A stretch of 64,000 nucleotides of DNA, taken from contig NZ_CP053748.1 in assembly GCF_024400215.1 (NCBI RefSeq), forward strand, positions 2,356,001-2,420,000. Reading direction: 5' to 3'. Both the position numbers and the translations under genes were made by a program. Shown here piece after piece: positions 55,301 to 61,963 of this stretch. This stretch comes from Massilia sp. erpn (GTDB taxonomy: Bacteria; Pseudomonadota; Gammaproteobacteria; Burkholderiales; Burkholderiaceae_D). Numbering within the stretch: position 1 is the first letter of the stretch; every line of letters starts with the position of its first letter. The notes under the pieces were generated by a model. That model made no database searches and was not told the DNA's origin. It saw only the letters and a program-made list of their open reading frames with translations.

Positions 55301-56806
55301 AGCGACAATCTGACCAGCAGTACCACGCCCGTCTTCAACGGCACGGCGCAAGCCGGCAGCAGCGTCACGCTGTACGATGGCGGCCTCGCCATCGGCAGCG
55401 CTGTCGCGGATGCGAAAGGCAACTGGACGATCACCTCCTCGCCGCTGGCTGCTGGAACGCACAGCGTAACGGCGCGCGCCAGCGACGCGGCGGGCAATGC
55501 CTCGGCTGCCTCCGCTGCGCTGACGGTAGTCATCGATACGCAAGCGCCAGCGGCTTTGAGCCTGAGCGCCAGCAGCATCGCGCTGACGGCTGCCGGCAGC
55601 AATGCGCTGGTTGCCACGCTGTCCGCCAGCGACAGCCATGCCGTCAGCTATGCGCTGGCGGCGGGCGATGGTGCGAACGATGCGGACAATGGCCGCTTCA
55701 CGCTGTCCGGCGGCGCACTCAAGGTCGGCGGCGCGGCGCTGACGGCAGGCAGCTATCGCATCTATGTGGCCGCTACCGATGCGGCGGGCAATACGACGAA
55801 GCAAGCCTTCACTGTGACTGTGGCCGTTGCGCCGGTAGTGAAATCGATCGAGCGCAGTGGTGAGGCGGCAGGTGGCAGCTCTATCAGCTATGTGGTCACC
55901 TTCAGCGAAAATGTCAGTGGCGTCGATGCCGGCGACTTTGTGCTGACAGCGGGCGGCAATGCCACCGGCACGATTGCTGGCGTCAGCGGAAGCGGTAGCA
56001 CATATACAGTTACCGTCAATGGTGTGAGCGGCGAAGGCAGCCTGCGCCTGGATATGAAAGACAGCGGCACCGGCATTCAGAACGCCAGCAATGTGGCGCT
56101 GGGCGGTGGCTTCACATCGGGACAGTCCTATACGCTGAACAATGCGGTGCCGCCTGATGTGCAAGTGCATCTGCCGCCGCCACCGGTTAACGCCAACACG
56201 GTTACGGCACCTGTGCCGGCAGCCGTTGTGCTGACGCCGCCCGCTGCCGGCAGCGCGATCTTCCTCTCGCGTTCCACCGAATCCGTGCTGGGCGTGCGCA
56301 GCGGCCTGGAAAGCGAAAGGCCATTGCAGGCGGCTGTGGCGCCGCTGCTGACGGCGGGGCAGGGCACCAGTTTCCAGGTACTGTTGAAGGAAACCCAGTC
56401 CGGAACAGGTCTTATGCTGAACCGGCCACTGGCCGACCAGCTCGTGACAGCGGCCGGTACGACGCAGTTCTCCATACCATCCGATACCTTTGCCCATAGC
56501 AGCCGCGATGCGGTGATCCGCCTTTCGGCCGTGCAGGTCAATGGCGCGCCGATTCCCGACTGGGTGAGTTTTGATGCGCGCAGCGGCAAATTCACGGTGC
56601 GCGCGCCGGCCGGCGTAGCCGGCGAACTGCAGATTAAAGTGACAGCGCGCGACGCCCAGGGCAACGAGGCAACGACCTTGCTGAAAATCCGTGTGGGCGG
56701 TCCGCAGCAGGCGGCCGACGCCGCGCCGCGTAGCGGGCGCGCCGGTTTGAGCGAGCAGTTGCGCGCCGCCGGCCGTCCAACGCTTGAACGCGCGGTGCGC
56801 CGCTGA
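49334..56806 (+). CDS. Giant modular surface protein: LEQRFMFDGA motif, DUF4347, five Ig/cadherin-type modules
   Basis: 2490 residues. The basic N-terminus has no Sec signal but carries LEQRFMFDGA at residues 29-38. A DUF4347 domain (about 76-226) follows, with HILSHGS (His131) and VYGCDVAQG (Cys176). Then come about 500 residues of mixed beta domains and five tripartite modules of about 310 residues (about 735-2270). Each module is an Ig-like unit (PDL-x-S-x-SDSG, GTAEAGSTVTLYD), a cadherin-like unit (NGRFTLSGGTLKVGG) and a YTVTFSENVTGVDASDF unit. The C-terminus has a last Ig/cadherin-like domain and a basic tail. No RTX repeats were seen. AGGAG precedes the ATG used; an ATG at 49304 is in frame. 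It is the predicted cargo of the operon. Confidence 0.88.
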   Translation: MPDTVHRSPLPALPPAAGRLRRQSRLLALEQRFMFDGAAVATAADSLTRPDAAVAPAPMPALLRAGDPSRNDGRQEVVFVDVTVSDYLTLAAAVRSGLEVRQIDSRGDALAQLAAWAGSHSGYDAVHILSHGSVGMLLAGPGAITSASMEQPQAQAQLTALGQALTAEGDVLVYGCDVAQGSTGTAWMADVARLTGADVAASSDASGAAAYGGNWTLEKQTGAVESLSPFDAGRLPAYAGLLATFDLSTAVQTSEKVVTQTIGLDKLVITSTDKPLILDTETSLFPSDNGNTILDGMVLIPGNLEYDSAVTLSVEGGKLFDLSSLALFDWNGSPGTLRITTDKGGKDLIAVPLGGTVVASCSGSMFEGILWARIENANPGGFCWAMDNFVLNNIHLPAGKPAVTDGRISITSTGTGTGGAYKIGDTVTARWDNSGSGDNNASLSGVTMDFSAFGGGAAVSATQSGGIWSASYIITAGAIDAVNRNVSVSATNGSGTTTTADSSNLTVDNIAPMVTDAKISISGGSGAGGAYKIGDTVTATWNNTAGGDNNSDTISSVKVDFSQFGGGSAVTASNSGGTWSATYTIVAGSINDVANRNVSVTVKDNAGNQTTTSDSSNARVDNVAPAINFSALSFSNDTGASASDFVTRTAAQTITATLSAALSGTEKLYGSLDNGTSWLDISSKVTGTALSWDGVTLAASSTLLLKVKDGAGNEGPLKSQAYILDSSAPATPSAPDLDSGSDSGGSNSDNLTNSVTPTFSGSADAGSTVTLYDTNGSTVLGSTTADGAGKWSITASTMSSGSHTVTAKASDAAGNVSAASAGLTVEIDTAPPTSLGLSTTSLSSVAAGSGATVATLSANDAHAVSFSLATGDGANDAHNGRFSISGGTLKVGGSALLAGTYSIYVAATDAAGNKSYQAFSIVVADQPVVSSIVRGNSEVVPANASSVVYTVTFSENVTGVDVSDFTLSATGTAAGSIASVTAIDGKTYTVLVNALGGDGTLRLDLKGSGTGIENASHVAVGAYSAGQTYTLDRIAPAAPSAPDLDSASDSGSLDSDNLTRIATPVFTGTAEANSTVTLYDSNGSTVLGSATADGAGKWSITATTMSAGSHTVTAKATDAAGNISAASAALTVVIDQAAPASVTLSAASIASAAATSGASVATLTASDDHAVSYALTAGDGSNDAQNGRFAISGGTLKVGATTLTAGTYKVYVAATDAAGNVSKQAFTITVLDAPSVSSIDRSGGVSAVVAASATSISYTVSFSENVTGVDASDFTLSATGTASGSIASVTAVDGKTYTVLVNGLGGDGALRLDLNGSGTGIKSGGNVDIGGGYGSGQSYTLDHSAPSAPSAPDLKSSSDSGSADNDDLTSNTTPTFSGTAEANSTVTLYDTNGTAVLGSATADGSGNWSITASTMGAGSHTVTAKATDAADNVSAASAALTVEIDVAAPSTLVLSSSSIASLTAISGASVATLTASDDHAVSYALASGDGSNDAQNSRFAISGGTLKVGATALTAGTYHIYLAATDAAGNVSKYAFSINVVDAPAVSSIERSGGVAAGVAASTSSISYTVTFSENVTGVDAGDFTLTGTGTASGNIASITAIDGKTYAVVVNSLGGDGTLRLDLNSSGTGIKGGGNIDIGGGFSAGQSYTLDRVAPAAPSVPDLKASSDSGVSDSDNITSSTTPTFTGTAEAGSTVKLYDTDGTTLLGSATADGSGNWTITAVTMNAGSHMVMAKASDAAGNVSAASAALNVKIDTVAPTALSLSTNAISVPSAVSSATVATLSATDSHALSYALTSGDGNNDADNARFTLVGGTLKVGGTALTAGSYKIYLAATDAAGNVTKQAFVVNVSERPPAPPAPVVASIERSGGAAEAVVNGAQEIRYTVVFSQDVSGVDAGDFILSASGTASGSIASVSGSGSTYTVTVSGLAGEGTLRLDLKSGGTGIQNAGKVDIGGGFAAGQSYALDRVAPPAPSMPDLAGSSDSGNSDSDNLTSSTTPVFNGTAQAGSSVTLYDGGLAIGSAVADAKGNWTITSSPLAAGTHSVTARASDAAGNASAASAALTVVIDTQAPAALSLSASSIALTAAGSNALVATLSASDSHAVSYALAAGDGANDADNGRFTLSGGALKVGGAALTAGSYRIYVAATDAAGNTTKQAFTVTVAVAPVVKSIERSGEAAGGSSISYVVTFSENVSGVDAGDFVLTAGGNATGTIAGVSGSGSTYTVTVNGVSGEGSLRLDMKDSGTGIQNASNVALGGGFTSGQSYTLNNAVPPDVQVHLPPPPVNANTVTAPVPAAVVLTPPAAGSAIFLSRSTESVLGVRSGLESERPLQAAVAPLLTAGQGTSFQVLLKETQSGTGLMLNRPLADQLVTAAGTTQFSIPSDTFAHSSRDAVIRLSAVQVNGAPIPDWVSFDARSGKFTVRAPAGVAGELQIKVTARDAQGNEATTLLKIRVGGPQQAADAAPRSGRAGLSEQLRAAGRPTLERAVRR
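51514..56145 (+). repeat. Five long in-frame repeats (921-945 bp) in the giant gene
   Basis: The anchor codon of the conserved PDL motif lies at 51539, 52460, 53390, 54320 and 55265, giving periods of 921, 930, 930 and 945 bases, all multiples of three. Copies are close in DNA sequence over long stretches, so they can recombine and change the length of the protein; assembly collapse is also possible here. Confidence 0.85.
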
Positions 56807-58182
56807 TGCAGGTGGTGGCCGATCAGGCGGCGCCGCCGTCGCAAGCCTTGCTGCACCTGCTGGAGCTGGCGCGCCGCGCGCGCCACAGCGCCAGCGCCGA
56901 GGAATTGGCTTTCATGGCTGTCAACGACAGCCATATCCTCGCGCCTTACCGTCAGGCGGTGCTGTGGCTGGCAGCGGATGGTGTGCGCGCCCTGTCCGGC
57001 GTGGTCGAGGCCGAGACCAACGCACCCTATGCTCATTGGATCGATGCGGTGTGCCGTCATCTGCATGGCGGCCACACGCAGGCAGCGGCGGTGGAAGCGG
57101 TCCAGCTGCCGGCGGCCCTGGCCAGTGAATGGGCTGAATGGCTGCCGCCTTACGGCTTATGGCTGCCTTTTCCCTCTGCTGCCGCGGACGGCGAAGGTGG
57201 CGGTCTGCTACTCGCAGCCGACCAGCCGTGGCCCGAGCATGCGATTGCCTTGATGCGGGAATGGCAGGACGCGTGGCTGCATGCCTGGACATCCTGCCAG
57301 CGTGCCACCGTTTCGCCCTGGCGCAGCTGGCGTCAGCTGCATCGGCTGCTGGCGCGGCGTCCGGACCAGGCCTGGTGGCGCCAGCCGCGCTGGCGTCTGG
57401 CCGCCGCCATGCTGGCGCTCCTGCTGCTGCCGGTGCGGTTGACGGTGCTGGCGCCCGGCGAACTGGTGCCGAAGGATGCCGCCACCGTGCGCGCGCCGCT
57501 GGATGGCGTGCTGGGGCGCTTCGAGGTGCAGCCGAATCAGGCTGTCAAAGCGGGCCAGCTGCTGTTCAGCTTCGACGAAGCCCAGCTGGCGGCGCGACGC
57601 GACGTGGCAGCGCAGGCGCTGGCGGCGGCGCAAGCCGAATACCGCCAGTTCGCGCAGCAGGCACTGTCCGATCCGCGCTCCAAGGCGCAGCTGGCCATCT
57701 TGTCGAGCAAGATTGAGGAAAAGCGCGCCGAGGATGAATACGTGGGCCAGCAACTGGCGCGCGCGCGCGTCACTGCGCCGCAGGACGGTGTCGCCCTGTT
57801 CGACGATCCTGGCGAATGGCTCGGCAAGCCGGTGCAGATGGGCGAGCGCATCATGCGCATCGCGGTGCCAGAACAACTGGAGGTGGAAGCCTGGCTGCCC
57901 ATCGGCGACGCCATTCCCTTGCAGGATCAGGCGGACCTGAACCTGTATCTGGCGGCCAGCCCGCTGTCCGCCATTCCGGCGCGGCTGCGCTATGTTGCGC
58001 ATGAAGCCAGCCTGCGGCCGGACGGCAGCTACGCGTACCGCGTGCGCGCCACGCTGAGCGCAGCCACCACGCAGCGCGTGGGCCTGAAAGGCACGGCGCG
58101 GTTGAGCGGTGGCTGGGTGCCGCTGGCCTACTGGCTGCTGCGACGTCCGCTGGCGACGGTGCGCCAAGCCTTGGGACTGTGA
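56806..58182 (+). CDS. Inner-membrane HlyD-type adaptor with GAF-like cytoplasmic domain
   Basis: 458 residues. The first 190 are cytoplasmic and GAF-like (AEELAFMAVNDSHILAPYRQ, AVLWLAADGVRALSGVVEAE). One membrane helix (RLAAAMLALLLLPVRLTVL, about 202-220) leads to a periplasmic part: lipoyl half VRAPLDGVLGRFEVQPNQAVKAGQLLFSFDE, a short coiled coil, the second half ARVTAPQDGVALFDDPGEW and a beta-barrel. The ATG overlaps the stop of the giant gene (TGATG). An adaptor anchored in the inner membrane usually pairs with an ABC transporter, but none is present; the M50 gene follows instead. Confidence 0.85.
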   Translation: MQVVADQAAPPSQALLHLLELARRARHSASAEELAFMAVNDSHILAPYRQAVLWLAADGVRALSGVVEAETNAPYAHWIDAVCRHLHGGHTQAAAVEAVQLPAALASEWAEWLPPYGLWLPFPSAAADGEGGGLLLAADQPWPEHAIALMREWQDAWLHAWTSCQRATVSPWRSWRQLHRLLARRPDQAWWRQPRWRLAAAMLALLLLPVRLTVLAPGELVPKDAATVRAPLDGVLGRFEVQPNQAVKAGQLLFSFDEAQLAARRDVAAQALAAAQAEYRQFAQQALSDPRSKAQLAILSSKIEEKRAEDEYVGQQLARARVTAPQDGVALFDDPGEWLGKPVQMGERIMRIAVPEQLEVEAWLPIGDAIPLQDQADLNLYLAASPLSAIPARLRYVAHEASLRPDGSYAYRVRATLSAATTQRVGLKGTARLSGGWVPLAYWLLRRPLATVRQALGL

Positions 58183-60296
58183 TGCGTGGGGCTGTGATGC
58201 AACTGCCGCCGCTGCGCGAAGAACTGGCCTTGCACGCCGGCCCGGTGCTGGCCGATGGACAGCCCAGCCATACTTTGCACGACCCGGTGCGCAACCTGTT
58301 CTTCCAGCTCGACTGGCCGGCGCTGGAGGTGTTGCGCCGCTGGCATCTGGGCGAATCGCAGGCTGTGGCTGCCGCCGTCAGCCGCGAAACGGCGCTGCAG
58401 ATGGATGCCGACGACGTGGCCGGGGTACTGGCCTTCTTCCAGCACAACCAGCTGCTGCAAGCCGTGCCGGGTCATGCCGCGCGCTACGCGCAGCGCCTGC
58501 GCCAACGGCGCGGCAGCATATGGCACCGGCTGCTGCACCACTATCTGTTCTTCCGCATTCCCGTCTGGCGGCCCGATGCCTGGCTGGCGCGCTGGGCGCC
58601 GCGCCTGGACTTCTTTTACTCCCGGCTTTTTCTATGGCTGACGCTGGGCGCATTGGGCGCGGGCCTGCTGGCCGCCGGGCGGCAGTGGGAACGCTTCGGT
58701 GCCACACTGGTGGATACCTTCAGCTGGCAAGGCTTTGCAGGCTATGGCTTCGCACTGCTGGCCGTCAAGCTGCTGCATGAACTGGGCCATGCGTTTACCG
58801 CCAAACGCTTCGGCTGCCGCGTTCCCACCATGGGCATTGCCTTCATGGTGCTATGGCCGGTCGCCTATACCGACACCAATGAGGTATGGAAGCTGCGCGA
58901 ACGCCACCAGCGTCTGGCGGTGGCGGCGGCCGGCGTGCTGACCGAACTTGCTGTTGCCGCCTGGGCCACGCTGGCCTGGGCCTTGTTGCCTGATGGCGGC
59001 TTGAAGAATATGGCTTTCGTGCTGGCTACCGTCACCTGGATAGCCAGCGTTGCCATCAACAGCAGCCCTTTTATGCGTTTTGACGGCTACTTCCTGCTGG
59101 CCGACTGGCTGGGCATGCCCAATTTGCATGAGCGCGCGTTTGCGCTGGCGCGCTGGCATCTGCGCGAGCGCCTGTTCGGCCTTGGACAGCCTGTCCCAGA
59201 AAGCATGTCCGCGCCGCGCCGCCATGGCCTGATCCTGTTTGCCTGGGCCACCTGGCTGTATCGCCTGGCCGTGTTCACGGCGATTGCCGCCATGGTGTAT
59301 GCCTTTTTCATCAAGGCGGTGGGGATCGCCCTGTTCGCGGTGGAGATAGGCTGGTTCGTGCTGGCGCCTTTGTGGCGCGAGCTGCGCGCCTGGCAGGAAT
59401 TGTGGCCAAAGCTGCAAAGACAGCGGCGTCTGCGCAGCTTTGTCTCGCTGTTTGCGCTGCTGGTATTGGCGCTGGCGATGCCATGGCCGTCGCGGCCTTC
59501 GGCCAGCGCCATGCTGCGGCCTGCGCAGCAGTTCATTGTGTATGCGCCGCCGCATGCGCAAGTGGCTGCGCTGCCGCTGCGCGAAGGTCAGCAGGTCAGG
59601 GCGGGCACGCCGTTGATGGTCCTCGCCTTACCGGAGCTGGAAAGCCGCCAGGCCGCTGCCGCGGGCCGCCTGCAGCGCGCGCGTTGGCAAGCCTCGGCCG
59701 GCGCATTCGACCAGGAACAGCGCAGCCACTGGCAGGCCGCGCAGGAGGAGGTGGCGGCGGCCGAAGCGGAGGTGGCCATGCTGGAAGCCGAAGCGGCGCG
59801 CTATCGGCCGCTGGCGCCGTATGACGGCGTGCTGCGCGACCTGTCGCCGGAACTGCGCCCAGGCCTGTGGCTGGGACGACAGGAGGTGCTGGCGCGGCTG
59901 GTCTCCACGGCGGGCCAGCAAGCGGTCGGCTATCTGGATGAGGAAGCCGTGGCCCTGATCGCCGTCGGCGACACGGCCATGTTCTATGCCGATGCGGCGG
60001 ATGGCCCGGTGCTGCGGCTGCGGGTTGCCGCCATCGACCGCGACGCCAGCCGTGTGCTGCCGGAGGCTGAGCTGAGCAGCCTGCACGGCGGCGCCGTCGC
60101 CGTGCGCGAGAAGAATGGACAGCTATTCCCGGAACGACCGGTGTATCGCGTCACGCTGGAGGCGCTGGAGGGCGATGCCGCTTCCCGTTCCCACGCATGG
60201 CGCGGCAAGGTGGTGGTGGCGGGTGGTTGGACCGTGCCTGCCTGGCGCTATATGCGCGCCGCTGCCGCCCTGTTCTGGCGTGAAGCCGGTTTCTGA
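58182..60296 (+). CDS. Membrane M50 metalloprotease fused to a HlyD-like domain
   Basis: 704 residues. The N-terminal 90 residues (LHDPVRNLFFQLDWPALEVLRRW) resemble a PqqD-like recognition domain. Residues about 145-420 form a multi-spanning M50 (site-2 protease-like) region with KLLHELGHAFTAKRFGC (HExxH at about 199) and INSSPFMRFDGYF (third ligand Asp near 301). After another membrane helix the C-terminus is HlyD-like: YAPPHAQVAALPLREGQQVRAG, a short coiled coil, LAPYDGVLRDLSPELRPGLW and a barrel. The start overlaps the adaptor stop. It likely forms the inner-membrane core of the export system and may cut the cargo or its N-terminal leader. Confidence 0.85.
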   Translation: MRGAVMQLPPLREELALHAGPVLADGQPSHTLHDPVRNLFFQLDWPALEVLRRWHLGESQAVAAAVSRETALQMDADDVAGVLAFFQHNQLLQAVPGHAARYAQRLRQRRGSIWHRLLHHYLFFRIPVWRPDAWLARWAPRLDFFYSRLFLWLTLGALGAGLLAAGRQWERFGATLVDTFSWQGFAGYGFALLAVKLLHELGHAFTAKRFGCRVPTMGIAFMVLWPVAYTDTNEVWKLRERHQRLAVAAAGVLTELAVAAWATLAWALLPDGGLKNMAFVLATVTWIASVAINSSPFMRFDGYFLLADWLGMPNLHERAFALARWHLRERLFGLGQPVPESMSAPRRHGLILFAWATWLYRLAVFTAIAAMVYAFFIKAVGIALFAVEIGWFVLAPLWRELRAWQELWPKLQRQRRLRSFVSLFALLVLALAMPWPSRPSASAMLRPAQQFIVYAPPHAQVAALPLREGQQVRAGTPLMVLALPELESRQAAAAGRLQRARWQASAGAFDQEQRSHWQAAQEEVAAAEAEVAMLEAEAARYRPLAPYDGVLRDLSPELRPGLWLGRQEVLARLVSTAGQQAVGYLDEEAVALIAVGDTAMFYADAADGPVLRLRVAAIDRDASRVLPEAELSSLHGGAVAVREKNGQLFPERPVYRVTLEALEGDAASRSHAWRGKVVVAGGWTVPAWRYMRAAAALFWREAGF

Positions 60297-60421
60297 GTTT
60301 GTCTAGCTGGCGGTGCCAGGGTCTGTTGTGAATTAAGCTACAATGCGATTGATGTAAGATTGGAGCGGCCATGACGTAGGCAGCCGCCGCTGCCTGGATT
60401 AACCCTTGCTTGAAAAAGAAT

Positions 60422-61024
60422 ATGCAACAGATGAAGAAAGACGTTCCAGTTGATTCAATTCGTTTTTCCATGCCTACTATCGCCATCGACGCGATTGAAT
60501 TCGAAACGCCGACTGCCAGCAGTTTTGAAGGGGCTCCGCAGTTTCACGAAGATGAATGGGGCCAACTGGAATTCTTTTCAGAAGAACGCCTCCCCGAGGT
60601 GCAAGAATTACTGAGCGCGCTCAAGTCGTTTGAAGCGGAGCATCGTACCCAGCATGGATGGACGGAGATGTATGCACGTGAGATTACGCGTGCGGCAGTT
60701 GGCGTATCTGTGCCGGATATGGAGCAGGAACTCCATGCCAGTCCTCGCCCCGCGCCGATTTTGACCACCTCCTCACATCTGCTTGGCCACGTAAAACATG
60801 GCTTCAGCCTGGAGTTGGGAACAAATGCTTATCTGTACGGCTTGCAGCAGGATGAACAGGTCACAGTACTCGGTGCTTCGCTGCAGGGAGCTGACGATAG
60901 GCTGCTGACCACCGCGTTCTTCAAACTGAACAAGAAATTCGGGCTGATCCTGGTGGACTGGCGCCAGCAGTTTGTTTTGGCAGGCGTCGACGAGAATGGG
61001 CAGTTCAAGTTATGGCGTCCGTAG
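60422..61024 (+). CDS. Unknown 200-residue protein
   Basis: Not recognised. It has no signal peptide or membrane segment. The N-terminal third is acidic (SFEGAPQFHEDEWGQLEFFSEE). The C-terminal half has a beta-rich pattern (HGFSLELGTNAYLYGLQQDEQVTVLGASLQ, FFKLNKKFGLILVDWRQQFVLAG) ending in LWRP. GC content is lower than in its neighbours. It is 125 bases downstream of the protease-adaptor gene in the same direction, so it may have its own promoter. The start is uncertain (60422 or 60431; no strong ribosome-binding site). Confidence 0.65.
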   Translation: MQQMKKDVPVDSIRFSMPTIAIDAIEFETPTASSFEGAPQFHEDEWGQLEFFSEERLPEVQELLSALKSFEAEHRTQHGWTEMYAREITRAAVGVSVPDMEQELHASPRPAPILTTSSHLLGHVKHGFSLELGTNAYLYGLQQDEQVTVLGASLQGADDRLLTTAFFKLNKKFGLILVDWRQQFVLAGVDENGQFKLWRP

Positions 61025-61029
61025 CACGC

Positions 61030-61350
61030 CTAGGACCATTCTAAATGGGGTGGCCAGGCAGGCGCGGTTGCATGCTCCAAGTCTGTAAGCCACTTGATAG
61101 CCTGCTCGCGGTTTGATCCGCACATATCCTCGGAAGGCTGCAAGCCACCGCAAAAAGCCGGACGTTCGGGCTTTCCGAAAATAAGGCATCGATTGTCTTC
61201 CCCGAGCTGGATGCATCTGACGCCAGCTGGCTTCCCCAGCGGCATGGCGGGGATGGGGGAGGTGATCGAGGGCGCCGTGCAGCAGGCGCCGCAGCCGGGG
61301 CGGCAGTCGAGGGTAGAGGCGGAGGCAGTCATCGCTTGATAATGTGACAT
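61030..61350 (-). CDS. YkgJ-family cysteine-cluster protein
   Basis: 106 residues with the YkgJ-type zinc/iron-binding cysteine pattern: [31 protein letters not shown], then [15 protein letters not shown] and EDMCG. Two starts (61350 and 61332) are possible; neither has a clear ribosome-binding site. The family role is unknown, though it is often linked to metal binding. It is convergent with the unknown gene before it. Confidence 0.8.
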   Translation of the reverse strand: MSHYQAMTASASTLDCRPGCGACCTAPSITSPIPAMPLGKPAGVRCIQLGEDNRCLIFGKPERPAFCGGLQPSEDMCGSNREQAIKWLTDLEHATAPAWPPHLEWS

Positions 61351-61463
61351 CCCGCGCAAGGCCGCGCGGCGAGGCGGTATTTTATGCCAACTGCCCGGAA
61401 GATCCGCAGGAATCTTAGGCTACATCATTTTTTTGACTCATCCCCCGATGCTAAAATCGCATC

Positions 61464-61838
61464 ATGATAGGAACACGGCAATGGCGAATCGCAGTAGCGT
61501 GGGTGGCTTGTGCCGCCGTGCTGCTGGCCGCCCTGATGCCGTCCCTCTCGCATGCGCTGGCGGCCGATCGCGTGATGAACGTGATGCTGGCGCAGATATG
61601 TTCCGCAAGCGGCGCAGCCGGCGCCGATAAAAGCGAACCATCGCAGCAGCAGGCAAGCCATCTGCAGGACTGCCAGTACTGCCAGCTGCAGACAGACACG
61701 CCGGCATTGCCGGTGCCGCTCTTCGCCGCCGGGCCGGTCAAGCCCTGCATGGCGCGCCCGGCGCTCTTCTACCAGTCTCCCGAACCGCTGTTCTCCTGGG
61801 CCGCTTCCAGCCCGCGCGGACCTCCCCACCTGTCCTGA
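61464..61838 (+). CDS. DUF2946 family protein
   Basis: 124 residues. An N-terminal hydrophobic segment (RIAVAWVACAAVLLAALMPSLSHAL) is followed by an export-type region with HLQDCQYCQLQ and a final FSWAASSPRGPPHLS, both typical of DUF2946 proteins found beside copper- or iron-uptake genes. Cys and His residues could bind a metal. It is upstream of PepSY and TonB-receptor genes, which supports a metal-related role. Confidence 0.8.
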   Translation: MIGTRQWRIAVAWVACAAVLLAALMPSLSHALAADRVMNVMLAQICSASGAAGADKSEPSQQQASHLQDCQYCQLQTDTPALPVPLFAAGPVKPCMARPALFYQSPEPLFSWAASSPRGPPHLS

Positions 61839-61963
61839 TTCCCCCCGCCATCCCGGCTTGTCCGTGGATGCGCCACGCCTTTCCAGATTGCCCTTTGCGC
61901 GCGCTTGCGGTGCTGCGCCATGGCGCATTCTGGCCGAACGCAGGAACCGACAGAACAAAACCA

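Noticed and set aside
50390..56497. Very long minus-strand open frame opposite the giant gene
   Set aside because: It mirrors the repeated modules and has no start context or domain of its own.
49334..56806. RTX adhesin exported by a standard type I system
   Set aside because: No GGxGxD nonapeptide repeats or typical C-terminal type I signal were seen, and no ABC transporter is nearby.
61433..61457. TTGACT ... TAAAAT promoter before the DUF2946 gene
   Set aside because: The spacer is only 13 bases, too short for a sigma-70 promoter.
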